DNA of 22,571 nucleotides from an uncultured Oscillospiraceae bacterium. Lineage in GTDB: Bacteria; Bacillota; Clostridia; Oscillospirales; Acutalibacteraceae. Below are positions 7,119 to 14,131 of this stretch, piece by piece. Position 1 is the first letter of the stretch. Each line of letters starts with the position of its first letter. Location: the NCBI GenBank assembly GCA_902492895.1, contig CABUNG010000036.1, forward strand, positions 1 to 22,571, given 5' to 3'. Under the pieces are notes generated by a model that searched no databases, was not told the DNA's origin, and was given only the letters and a program-made list of their open reading frames with translations. Made by a program: the position numbers and the translations under genes.

Positions 7119-7658
7119 ATGAAAGATCTGAAGGGCTCCAAGACCGAAGCCAACCTGCTGACTGCGTTTGCCGGGGAATCTCAGGCGCGCAACAAATATA
7201 CCTACTACGCCTCCAAGGCTAAGAAGGACGGCTATGAGCAGATTGCCGAGCTGTTCACCGAGACGGCTAACAACGAGAAGGAACACGCCAAAATCTGGTT
7301 CAAGCTTCTCCACGGCGGCGTCGGCGATACTCTGGATAACCTGAAGGACGCGGCCGCGGGTGAAAATTACGAGTGGACCGATATGTACGCCGGTTTCGCG
7401 AAGGAGGCCCGGGAAGAGGGCTTCACCGAGATCGCTGCGCTGTTTGAAGCCGTCGCCCAGATCGAAAAGGAGCATGAGGAGCGGTATCTCAAGCTCGCGC
7501 AGAATATTCAGGACGGCGCCGTATTTGAGCGCCCCGAGATCGTCATTTGGAAATGCGCGAACTGCGGTCATATCCATGTCGGGGCCAAGGCTCCCGACGT
7601 CTGCCCCGTTTGTGCCCATCCGAAGGCCTATTTCCAGCTCAAGGCCGAGAACTACTAA
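7119..7658 (+). CDS. rbr: Rubrerythrin (non-haem diiron peroxidase)
   Basis: A 179-residue canonical rubrerythrin: cytoplasmic reduction of hydrogen peroxide with electrons delivered through its rubredoxin domain, typical of strict anaerobes. The four-helix ferritin-like domain shows Glu20 in FAGESQA and two ExxH motifs, Glu53-His56 (EKEH) and Glu116-His119 (EKEH). A further glutamate-rich helix lies at about 94-101. The C-terminal rubredoxin-like domain binds iron with Cys146-x-x-Cys149 and Cys162-x-x-Cys165. The start is ATG 7119 after AAAGAAGGAG (7103-7112); an ATG at 7115 is out of frame. Codon use is biased to AAG, GAG and AAC, as expected for a highly expressed gene. It has its own promoter and terminator and is therefore monocistronic. 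Confidence 0.97.
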   Translation: MKDLKGSKTEANLLTAFAGESQARNKYTYYASKAKKDGYEQIAELFTETANNEKEHAKIWFKLLHGGVGDTLDNLKDAAAGENYEWTDMYAGFAKEAREEGFTEIAALFEAVAQIEKEHEERYLKLAQNIQDGAVFERPEIVIWKCANCGHIHVGAKAPDVCPVCAHPKAYFQLKAENY

Positions 7659-7674
7659 TCCATTCATCTCATCG

Positions 7675-7717
7675 AAAAAGCCCGGGACCTGTATTTAAAC
7701 AGGTTCCGGGCTTTTTT
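7675..7717 (+). terminator. Strong bidirectional intrinsic terminator
   Basis: A 13-bp stem (7680-7692 with 7699-7711, one G-T wobble) closes the loop ATTTAA. It is followed by six T on the plus strand and preceded by five A, which read as T on the minus strand. It can end both the rubrerythrin transcript and the converging esterase/pseudogene transcript. Confidence 0.93.
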
Positions 7718-7718
7718 A

Positions 7719-8169
7719 TCAGGAATTTTTCCGCCGCATCTGGACCAGACGGCGGCACAGGTTTTCGAATTCATCGTAGTGGAGATGATCCGGATCCCGC
7801 TTGCGCTTGGTTTCGATCACCGGTTTCCACCGCGCGTACTCCTGCAGAAGGAATCCGCCGGCCATCCGGTTAAGCGTGCGGATATCGTCGATGCCGGAAT
7901 TGATGCCTACGGCAAAATGCTCGATTCGGGAGAGAACCAATGTGGCGGCGTTCTATTCCGGTTGACCGGTCAAGGCGAAGCGTAGCGCCTTGTCCCCGAT
8001 CGGGAGGGTCTTGTACGCGGGATCGGAAAAAACGCCTCCTCGAGTTCATCGAAGGCGTGGATGGTCGCCTCGCGTCGGCGCCGGGTCCGTTCGGCAAAAA
8101 ATTGCCAAACCGAAAAGAAGAAAGCGGCGAGGGCGATGAGCAGAGATCGGATGTTCAGGCCAATTCCAC
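7719..8169 (-). pseudogene. Decayed DUF4760-like membrane-anchored protein gene
   Basis: Two minus-strand reading frames together resemble one DUF4760-type protein. The N-terminal part has a membrane helix (NIRSLLIALAAFFFSVWQFF) and then ATIHAFDELEEAFF. The C-terminal part reads SRIEHFAVGINSGIDDIRTL, then NRMAGGFLLQEYARWKPVIE and HYDEFENLCRRLV. The reading frame is broken at a run of six T (plus-strand A at 8027-8032). A one-base loss there would explain it, because the -1 frame continues as DPAYKTLPIGDKALRFALTG. That frame then meets TAG at 7955-7953 before NAATLVLSRIEHF. The well-placed Shine-Dalgarno AAGGAGG (8182-8176) precedes GTG 8169, which is also out of frame with the membrane helix, a possible third lesion. 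It lies directly downstream of the esterase. The lesions are seen; the family name is from memory. Confidence 0.7.
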
Positions 8170-8196
8170 GTCTGTCCTCCTTGCGGCGGGCTGGCT

Positions 8197-9219
8197 TTAC
8201 GGCCAGAATGAAGGCGGTACGGCGGCCTCCCATCCGGTGAGCTCCGCAATTTTCGGAATCAGGGCTCTCGCGGCGCGGGCATGGGCGGCGAGATTCGGAT
8301 GATAGCACGCGGCCTGCTCTTCCGGATGCGGGTAAATCGAGGGGAGGAGAAGCAAATCCACCTTTGGATCGTCCGCACGGGCGATGGCGACAGTCTCCTG
8401 CACGGCGGGAACGAAATCCGCATCCATCAGCCCGTAAACCCAGAGTAGACGGGCGGCGGGATATACCTCACGGAGCCTGCGGAGAAAGGCGGCGGATTCG
8501 CGGACGAATTCCTCTTGCGGGACCTCGCCAACCCGGTCGTTGGTGCCGACATTGATGACCACAAGATCGGGCTGCCAGGCGGAAAAGTCCCAGGGTTCCG
8601 GGTGGGTCAGAGTAGTTTCAAAGAACCACCGCGCGATGGGCTGCGCGCGGCAGCCGTCGCAGTCGCTGACCATACCCCGTCCCGACCGGCAGAGATAATG
8701 GGTATCGGTGCCGAAATGGCGGGAGACGAGGGCTGCGTATGTCTGGGTGCTGTCCTCCGTCGCGGGAGAGAACGGATCCGCCGGGCTCGCGCTCAAGTTG
8801 CCGAAGCCGCAGGTGATGGAGTCCCCGATGAACTCCAGACGGCGGGACGGCAGGGGCGGCGGGGGAAGAAGGCGGGCCTGGTCGTCCAAATACACTCCTT
8901 CCAAAAACAAGGAGATATCGTCCAGCAGTTCGGTCATCTTGATCAGGCGGACAGTATGTACGCCGGAAGACCGAAGATGAATGTCCAGGGTCAGATGCTC
9001 GTCCCTGACCGGAAGCATCCGCCGCGGCTCGGCGTCGATCAGGATGCCCACATAGGGTACCTGTCCGCCGGCCGGCTGGGCGAATTGAAACGTCAGGTGG
9101 TTCCCCTCAAACCGGAAAGAAACCCCGGTATTGGTCCAGCCCAGCCAGAGGCCATCCCCTTCGGGGACGATCCGGCCATGGAAGGTGACGGTGTCGGCTG
9201 TCAATGGAATACGCTGCAT
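8197..9219 (-). CDS. CE2-type SGNH esterase (acetyl-xylan-esterase-like)
   Basis: A 340-residue protein with the two-domain plan of carbohydrate esterase family 2. An N-terminal beta-sandwich (about 1-115, FHGRI, GLWLGWTNTGVSFRFEG) is followed by an SGNH hydrolase domain. The nucleophile is Ser134 in IGDSITCGFGN, FSPATED follows, and the oxyanion block is VGTND. The likely catalytic histidine is His307 or His313 in YHPNLAAHARAA. CE2 enzymes remove O-acetyl groups from xylan or other glycans. There is no signal peptide, so the substrate would be imported acetylated oligosaccharides; that is inference. ATG 9219 follows GAGGG on the minus strand and a clear promoter. The decayed DUF4760-like gene lies just downstream. 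Confidence 0.85.
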   Translation of the reverse strand: MQRIPLTADTVTFHGRIVPEGDGLWLGWTNTGVSFRFEGNHLTFQFAQPAGGQVPYVGILIDAEPRRMLPVRDEHLTLDIHLRSSGVHTVRLIKMTELLDDISLFLEGVYLDDQARLLPPPPLPSRRLEFIGDSITCGFGNLSASPADPFSPATEDSTQTYAALVSRHFGTDTHYLCRSGRGMVSDCDGCRAQPIARWFFETTLTHPEPWDFSAWQPDLVVINVGTNDRVGEVPQEEFVRESAAFLRRLREVYPAARLLWVYGLMDADFVPAVQETVAIARADDPKVDLLLLPSIYPHPEEQAACYHPNLAAHARAARALIPKIAELTGWEAAVPPSFWP

Positions 9220-9252
9220 ATGTAACCCTCATTTCAGTAGGCATATGGCCTT

Positions 9253-9281
9253 ATTTTAACCGTTTCATACGCGCTTCGCAA
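9253..9281 (-). promoter_or_regulatory. Promoter of the CE2-type esterase gene
   Basis: Read on the minus strand: -35 TTGCGA (9281-9276), a 17-base spacer and -10 TAAAAT (9258-9253), about 34 bases upstream of the start codon. Confidence 0.72.
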
Positions 9282-9482
9282 GAGATTTGGCAAAAAAACG
9301 AAACGAATCGGCCGTTGCAATCCGGATTCGGACCTTTTTCCTCCGCTCCGAAAGAACGCGGAAGGGTCCTCCTTTTGACGGTTCGCCGGGTTTCAGGAAA
9401 AAGAAAGGGGAATGGACGGGGGAAAGGAAGAAATTTCTTGGAAACTCTCACAACTTTGCGCGCATTTTTTTAAACCGAGCCC

Positions 9483-9511
9483 TTGCAATTTCCGATAAGA
9501 CCCTATATAAT
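9483..9511 (+). promoter_or_regulatory. mraZ promoter, head of the dcw cluster
   Basis: -35 TTGCAA (9483-9488), a 17-base spacer and a perfect -10 TATAAT (9506-9511). Expected transcription starts near 9518, inside the MraZ repeat array, leaving a 5' leader of about 125 bases before mraZ. Confidence 0.85.
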
Positions 9512-9519
9512 GAATTCAA

Positions 9520-9559
9520 GTGGTGAAAAGTGCATCTGAGTGGTGGATTGTGGTGAATT
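9520..9559 (+). promoter_or_regulatory. MraZ operator: four GTG-type boxes with exact 10-bp period
   Basis: GTG begins at 9520, 9530, 9540 and 9550, and three of the four boxes read GTGGTG (the second reads GTGCAT). MraZ proteins are known to bind short G-rich direct repeats spaced one helical turn apart in front of their own operon. The array starts just after the -10 box and covers the likely +1, so occupancy should block transcription initiation. Confidence 0.78.
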
Positions 9560-9565
9560 TCAACA

Positions 9566-9587
9566 CTTTCCACCGAGTTTTCCACCA
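9566..9587 (-). repeat. Two inverted GGTGGAAA copies downstream of the MraZ array
   Basis: On the minus strand GGTGGAAA occurs twice, with the plus-strand CCACC at 9570-9574 and 9582-9586, 12 bases apart. They face the direct array. They may be extra MraZ contacts in the opposite orientation or coincidence. Confidence 0.4.
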
Positions 9588-9641
9588 TGACCGTCCTCTC
9601 CATCCTGCAACCGGCCCTCAAACGGCCCAAAGGAATCCGCT

Positions 9642-10061
9642 ATGCTTTACGGACGCTATGAACACAATATCGATGCGAAGGGGCGCATTTTTGTGCCTGC
9701 CAAGCTGAGAGAGAAGCTGGGCGATGCCTTTATCGCCGCGGCCGTGATGGATCATTGCGTCTGCCTCTATTCTATGGAGGAATGGGACAAGCTGCAGGAA
9801 GGGCTTGCCCAAATGCCCATGACCAAGGCCCGGAAGCTGCAGCGGTATTTGTCGGCCAATGCTGCCGACGTGCAGGTGGATGCACAGGGGCGGATCCTGC
9901 TGCCCCGGCACCTGCTCGGCTACGCCGATCTCCAGAAGGAAGCGCTCGTTATCGGGGCCGGCAACCGGGCGGAGATATGGAACCCTGCCGCGTATGAAGA
10001 CGACATCGGCGCCATGACTTCCGACGAGGTCGAGGCCGAGTTCATGGAACTCGGATTCTAG
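9642..10061 (+). CDS. mraZ: Transcriptional regulator MraZ
   Basis: A 139-residue protein with two AbrB/SpoVT-like swapped-hairpin repeats: YEHNIDAKGRIFVPAKLRE (6-24) and VQVDAQGRILLPRHL. Each carries the MraZ DxxGR signature. MraZ forms a ring-shaped oligomer that binds tandem boxes in front of mraZ and represses its own operon. The matching array lies about 85-120 bases upstream here. The start ATG follows AAAGGAA. It is the first gene of the cluster, as in most bacteria; rsmH follows after 68 bases, a gap that holds a GGGGGATCCCCC palindrome (10071-10082). Confidence 0.96.
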   Translation: MLYGRYEHNIDAKGRIFVPAKLREKLGDAFIAAAVMDHCVCLYSMEEWDKLQEGLAQMPMTKARKLQRYLSANAADVQVDAQGRILLPRHLLGYADLQKEALVIGAGNRAEIWNPAAYEDDIGAMTSDEVEAEFMELGF

Positions 10062-10129
10062 GTGTACGCCGGGGGATCCCCCCTATCTGTGTTATACATC
10101 ATCACTAGCCGGAGACTGGGAGGCGGAAG

Positions 10130-11080
10130 ATGGAACAACCGAACACCAGCGGCTACCACCGTCCTGTTCTCCTCGATGAAACCATGGCCGCCCTGGATAT
10201 CCGGCCAGACGGGATCTATCTCGATGGAACGGCGGGCGGGGGCGGACATGCTTTCGCCGTTGCCTCTAAGCTGAAAAGCGGCCGTCTGATTGCGCTCGAT
10301 CAGGATCCCGATGCCGTGGCGGAGGCGTCCGGCCGTCTGCGGGGATTGCCCGCGACGGTGGTGAAGGCCAATTTCGCGGACATGTGTGATGTGCTCCGGG
10401 ATCTCGGGATCGGCGGCGTGGACGGCGTTTTGCTGGATATCGGCGTCTCGTCTCATCAGCTGGACACCCCGGAACGGGGATTTTCCTATCATCATGACGC
10501 GCCGCTGGACATGCGGATGAGCCAGAGCGGCCGGACGGCGGCGGATCTCGTAGCCGCGCTGCCGGAAGCAGAACTCGCCGCCATATTTTACCGGTATGGG
10601 GAAGAAAAATTTTCCCGCCCGATCGCCCGGGCTATTGTGCGGGCGCGGGAGACGGAGCCGATTGTCACCACCGGCGCCCTGGCGGAACTGATCAAAGAGG
10701 CCGTCCCCGCTGCCGCAAGACGGGACGGACATCCCGCCCGCCGCGTGTTCCAGGCGCTGCGCATCGCGGTCAACGGCGAACTCGACCGCCTGTCGGAGGG
10801 GCTGGACGCCGCGTTCGACTGCCTGAACGAAGGCGGACGGCTGGCGGTGATCACGTTCCACTCCCTTGAGGACCGGATGGTCAAGCAGCGGTTTGCCGCT
10901 CTGCTGAAAGGCTGTACCTGTCCGCCTGATTTCCCGGTCTGTGTGTGCGGACAAACGCCCGCAGCGAAGCTGATCCTGCGGCATCCCGCTACGGCTTCGG
11001 AACGGGAATTGATAGACAATCCGCGCAGCCGCAGCGCCAAGCTGCGCTGCATACAGAAGCTACACGAAAGAACCCGGTGA
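10130..11080 (+). CDS. rsmH: 16S rRNA (cytosine(1402)-N(4))-methyltransferase RsmH (MraW)
   Basis: A 316-residue SAM-dependent enzyme that N4-methylates C1402 in the 30S P site. YHRPVLLDE (9-17) and the SAM motif DGTAGGGGH (32-40) open the protein. DIGVSSHQLD, GFSYHHDAPLDMRM, RRVFQALRIAVN and FHSLEDR (243-249) follow in the family order. The C-terminal tail carries the NPRSRSAKLR motif. ATG follows GGGAGGCGGAAG. Its usual place, between mraZ and ftsL, is kept, and ftsL starts 37 bases downstream. Confidence 0.96.
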   Translation: MEQPNTSGYHRPVLLDETMAALDIRPDGIYLDGTAGGGGHAFAVASKLKSGRLIALDQDPDAVAEASGRLRGLPATVVKANFADMCDVLRDLGIGGVDGVLLDIGVSSHQLDTPERGFSYHHDAPLDMRMSQSGRTAADLVAALPEAELAAIFYRYGEEKFSRPIARAIVRARETEPIVTTGALAELIKEAVPAAARRDGHPARRVFQALRIAVNGELDRLSEGLDAAFDCLNEGGRLAVITFHSLEDRMVKQRFAALLKGCTCPPDFPVCVCGQTPAAKLILRHPATASERELIDNPRSRSAKLRCIQKLHERTR

Positions 11081-11117
11081 GCGTCTCAGGCGCCGCCGCG
11101 AGAAAGGAGCAGCCGCC

Positions 11118-11612
11118 ATGGCCAATTTGAATGGATCCGAAGCGTATGACCTCTCGCTGTTTGAACCGCGGGAGCCGAAGCTGGTGGCCTTAAAACCCAA
11201 TAAAAAAGCGGAAAAGGAAGCCAAACGCCGCAACCGGATCCAGTCGTTCCTCAATACGGCCTTGACACTGCTCAGTGCGGCGGCGGTCGTGGCTGTGGTC
11301 GGCCTGATGATCGCCAGCCGGATCCGTCTGACCGAGATGAACAGCGAAATCAGCCGCAAGCAGGCGGAGCTCAACCAGGTGATCAGCGAAACCAAACGCC
11401 TGGAGAGCGAACTCGCTTCCCGCACCTCCGCGCAGAGCGTGGAAGCCTATGCGAAGGAGAACGGCATGCAGAAGATGGAACCCGGTCAGGTCGCGTATAT
11501 CACGGTGGAGATTCCAGACAACCAAACGGGTGAAAACGGCCGGGAGGAAACCGGATTCTGGGAATCCATCTGGAACACCATCGTCGGTTTCTTCAGCGGA
11601 GGGGACGGCTGA
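11118..11612 (+). CDS. ftsL: Cell division protein FtsL-like
   Basis: A 164-residue single-pass membrane protein. A basic cytoplasmic N-terminus (about 1-45) is followed by one membrane helix (about 48-72, TALTLLSAAAVVAVVGLMIA). A coiled coil runs from about 74 to 105 (SEISRKQAELNQ, then TKRLESELA), and then comes AYAKENGMQKMEPGQVAYI. This is the FtsL/DivIC plan; these proteins scaffold FtsW and its PBP at the septum. The C-terminal tail (about 130-164) is acidic, ends in FSGGDG, and is longer than in many FtsL proteins. The assignment rests on topology and position, since FtsL sequences diverge strongly. ATG follows GAAAGGAGC. Confidence 0.85.
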   Translation: MANLNGSEAYDLSLFEPREPKLVALKPNKKAEKEAKRRNRIQSFLNTALTLLSAAAVVAVVGLMIASRIRLTEMNSEISRKQAELNQVISETKRLESELASRTSAQSVEAYAKENGMQKMEPGQVAYITVEIPDNQTGENGREETGFWESIWNTIVGFFSGGDG

Positions 11613-11648
11613 CCGGCTGCCGCCCCCCGCTTTTATCCTACGAGAAGG

Positions 11649-11677
11649 CATACTTGTTCGATTGAGGCATAAGTATG
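11649..11677. repeat. Inverted repeat CATACTT/AAGTATG in the ftsL-pbpB gap
   Basis: A perfect 7-bp inverted repeat (11649-11655 and 11671-11677) with a 15-base centre, AT-rich in GC-rich surroundings. Half-site centres are 22 bases apart, about two helical turns, so a protein-binding site is conceivable. No promoter of known type could be matched to it. Confidence 0.35.
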
Positions 11678-11716
11678 AGATAGGAACGTCGCCGTGGGCG
11701 GAATGGATAGGCTGTC

Positions 11717-11754
11717 GAGAGTTGGGATGGAAGCGTCTTGACTCTCCTTTTCTT
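11717..11754 (+). terminator. Terminator- or attenuator-like hairpin between ftsL and pbpB
   Basis: A 13-bp uninterrupted stem (11717-11729 with 11734-11746) on the loop GAAG, followed by CTTTTCTT. Four of the pairs are G-U wobbles, which form only in plus-strand RNA; the complementary strand would have A-C mismatches. The 189-base gap is the longest inside the cluster. Partial termination or regulated read-through into the PBP genes is inferred. Confidence 0.5.
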
Positions 11755-11801
11755 ATCCGGAAACATCGCCCCGATTCGACGGTTTCTGCGAGGTATCAGA
11801 C

Positions 11802-14093
11802 GTGTCAAACGAAGCGAAAGTCAAAAAATTGGAGCCCAAAAAGCCGGGCGCTACCAAGACGCTCACGCGGCAGATGCGCCGCCGTCTGCTCGTCGTGATG
11901 GTGGTGCTGATCGTGTTCTGCTCCGGCGGCGTCACGGCGCAGCTCTTTTCTCTGCAGATCCTCCAATCCGAGCGTCTGCAGCGAGGCGCCGTTTCCCAGC
12001 AGCTCAGCGATATTACCATTTCCCCCAACCGAGGCCAGATCTACGACGCGAACATGTCCATTCTGGCCTTGACCCGGGAAGTCTGCACGGTGATCATGTC
12101 TCCGAAGAACATCCAGAACGAAGAGACGCGCATCATGATCGCCGACGAGCTGTCCGCCATGCTGGGAGTGGACCGGAATAAGCTGTATGAGCAGGCGTCC
12201 GACGAGAAATCCCAGTATAAAGTTGTCAAAGCCAAGATCGACAAGTCGGTGGGGGACAGCTTTATCGACTGGGTACAGGAAAAAGGACTCAATGCGGTTT
12301 TTCGTGTGGTGACCGACTACAAGCGGGAATACCCGATGAACAACCTGCTCTCCAGTGTCCTGGGGTTCGTCGGGTCCGACAACCTCGCAAAGGAAGGGCT
12401 GGAAGTCAAATACGACGAGGTGCTTTCGGGCACGCCGGGGCGGCTGGTGACCGCGCTCAACGCCTGGGGCGACGAGCTGCCCACCCGGCTCCCCTACGAA
12501 AACACCGTGGATGCGGAAGACGGGTATTCCCTGGTGCTGACAGTCGATCAGAACATCCAACAGGTCGTGGAAAAATATCTGGAAGAGGCCATCGGCGAAT
12601 ATGCGGCAAAAAACCGCGGTGCCGCCATTGTTATGGATGTGCAGACCGGCGCCATCCTCGCAATGGCGACGAAAAAGGACTATAATCCCAACGATTACCT
12701 GACCATAGCCGATCCCGACGTTGCGGCGCAGATTGCGCTGCTTTCGGGGGATGAGCAGGCCGCCGCGGTGGTCAAAGCTCGTAACGAACAATACCGGAAC
12801 AAAGCGGTTTCTGACTTTTACGAGCCGGGTTCGGTGTTTAAAACCGTCACGGCGTCGATCGGGCTGGAAGAGGGACTCGTCAGCGAGGATTCCCGCTTTA
12901 CCTGTGTGGGATATTACTCCCTGCCGGGCGTCAAGCCCATGCGGTGCCACGTTTACCCGAATAATCACGGCAGCCAAAATTTCGTGCAGGCCATCGCCAA
13001 TTCCTGCAACCCCGTGTTTATGACGCTGGGCAATCAGATCGGCGCCCACTTGTTTTATAAGTATTATACGGGTTTCGGCTTCACCGAAAGGACCGGTATC
13101 GACCTGCTCGGTGAACCGCTGGTTTCGGCGGGTCTTTATCACCACGAAGAGGCGATCAAGCCAGTCGATCTCGCCACCTCCTCCATCGGGCAGACCTTCA
13201 AAGTGACCCCCCTGCAGATGGTGACCGCTCTCTCGGCCATTGCGAACGGCGGCAATCTGATGCAGCCGTACATCGTGCAGCAGGTGATCGACAGCAACGG
13301 GAATGTGGTATCCAATGCCGAACCGAAGGTCAAGCGGCAGGTCATTTCGGCCGACACGTCCAAGCGGATGGCGGCCATGCTGGAGAACGCCGTGGCGGGC
13401 GGCGCCATCCGAAATGCCTATGTGTCGGGTTACCGGGTGGCCGGAAAGACCGGAACAAGCGAGAAAACCGAAATGAAGGACGATAACGATCCCACCGGCC
13501 AGGATGTGGAAGTGGTGGCCTCCTTCGGCGGCTTTGCCCCAGCGGATAACCCGCAGGTGGCTGTGCTCGTCATGGTGGATGAACCAAACAAAAAGTCGGG
13601 CGGCGCCGTCGCGGCGCCGGTCGCCAAAAAAATCCTCGAAAACATCCTGCCCTACCTCGGCATCGAGCCGCGGTATACCGAGAAGGAACTTGCTGAACTC
13701 AACCTCACGGTGCCCCGTGTCACTTCTATGACCACGGCCGAGGCAGAAAATTCCCTCAAGAGCAAATCCCTCAAATCCCAGGTGGTCGGCAGCGGCGCGA
13801 CGGTGGTCCGGCAGGTGCCCGAAGCCGGCACCTCCATTCCGAAGGACGGAACGATCTGGCTCTATACCGATGAAACGCCGGCCGAAACCGCGACCGTGCC
13901 GGATCTTCGGGAGAAAACCGTCTCCCAGGTCAAACAGTCCGCTTCCGCCGCGGGACTCAATATTCAGCTCTCCGGCATCACGGCCGGAGACGGCGACCCC
14001 AAATCGATCCGCCAGTCGGTGGCCCCCGGTACCAAGGTGCCCAAAGGGACGGTGGTCAAAGTGGAATTCATCTACGAGGATTCCGTTCATTAG
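11802..14093 (+). CDS. pbpB: Class B penicillin-binding protein with two PASTA domains (PBP2B/FtsI-like)
   Basis: A 763-residue septal transpeptidase. The order is a basic cytoplasmic N-terminus, one membrane anchor (about 31-50), a PBP dimerisation domain with SPNRGQIYDANMSILA, the transpeptidase domain, and two PASTA repeats (about 636-688 and 698-763). The active-site motifs are intact: SVFK (Ser344-Lys347), SCN (401-403) and KTG (549-551). By position (the first PBP after ftsL) it should be the FtsI/PBP2B that cross-links septal peptidoglycan with FtsW. GTG 11802 is preceded by GAGGT seven bases upstream. The next gene encodes a close paralogue. The symbol is by synteny. Confidence 0.92.
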   Translation: MSNEAKVKKLEPKKPGATKTLTRQMRRRLLVVMVVLIVFCSGGVTAQLFSLQILQSERLQRGAVSQQLSDITISPNRGQIYDANMSILALTREVCTVIMSPKNIQNEETRIMIADELSAMLGVDRNKLYEQASDEKSQYKVVKAKIDKSVGDSFIDWVQEKGLNAVFRVVTDYKREYPMNNLLSSVLGFVGSDNLAKEGLEVKYDEVLSGTPGRLVTALNAWGDELPTRLPYENTVDAEDGYSLVLTVDQNIQQVVEKYLEEAIGEYAAKNRGAAIVMDVQTGAILAMATKKDYNPNDYLTIADPDVAAQIALLSGDEQAAAVVKARNEQYRNKAVSDFYEPGSVFKTVTASIGLEEGLVSEDSRFTCVGYYSLPGVKPMRCHVYPNNHGSQNFVQAIANSCNPVFMTLGNQIGAHLFYKYYTGFGFTERTGIDLLGEPLVSAGLYHHEEAIKPVDLATSSIGQTFKVTPLQMVTALSAIANGGNLMQPYIVQQVIDSNGNVVSNAEPKVKRQVISADTSKRMAAMLENAVAGGAIRNAYVSGYRVAGKTGTSEKTEMKDDNDPTGQDVEVVASFGGFAPADNPQVAVLVMVDEPNKKSGGAVAAPVAKKILENILPYLGIEPRYTEKELAELNLTVPRVTSMTTAEAENSLKSKSLKSQVVGSGATVVRQVPEAGTSIPKDGTIWLYTDETPAETATVPDLREKTVSQVKQSASAAGLNIQLSGITAGDGDPKSIRQSVAPGTKVPKGTVVKVEFIYEDSVH

Positions 14094-14131
14094 AATCCGC
14101 TATTCCAAACAGAATACGAGGCGACCTGTTT

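Larger units (their letters stand above)
9220..9641. other. Divergent intergenic region between the esterase and mraZ
   Basis: 422 bases without a gene. It contains the minus-strand esterase promoter (9253-9281), the mraZ promoter (9483-9511) and the MraZ repeat array (9520-9586), each listed separately. The part 9282-9482 is purine-rich on the plus strand. It shows only an imperfect hairpin (9330-9338 with 9361-9369) and a 12-base palindrome AAGAAATTTCTT (9428-9439), with no function I can assign. No open frame there resembles a protein. Confidence 0.6.

Noticed and set aside
8020..8040. Programmed -1 frameshift at the run of six T in the DUF4760-like gene
   Set aside because: The base before the run is G, so the P-site codon would mispair after slippage. 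The new frame also meets a TAG 23 codons later, so a full product would still not form.
9330..9369. Hairpin followed by TCCTTTT upstream of mraZ as a plus-strand terminator
   Set aside because: The pairing is imperfect and no plus-strand gene lies upstream to be terminated; the neighbouring gene runs on the minus strand.
11805..14090. 761-codon minus-strand open frame covering almost all of pbpB, and a similar 428-codon one opposite the SpoVD-like gene
   Set aside because: Same codon-bias shadow effect: no family features and low-complexity His/Gly/Arg composition, with fully conserved PBP motifs on the plus strand.
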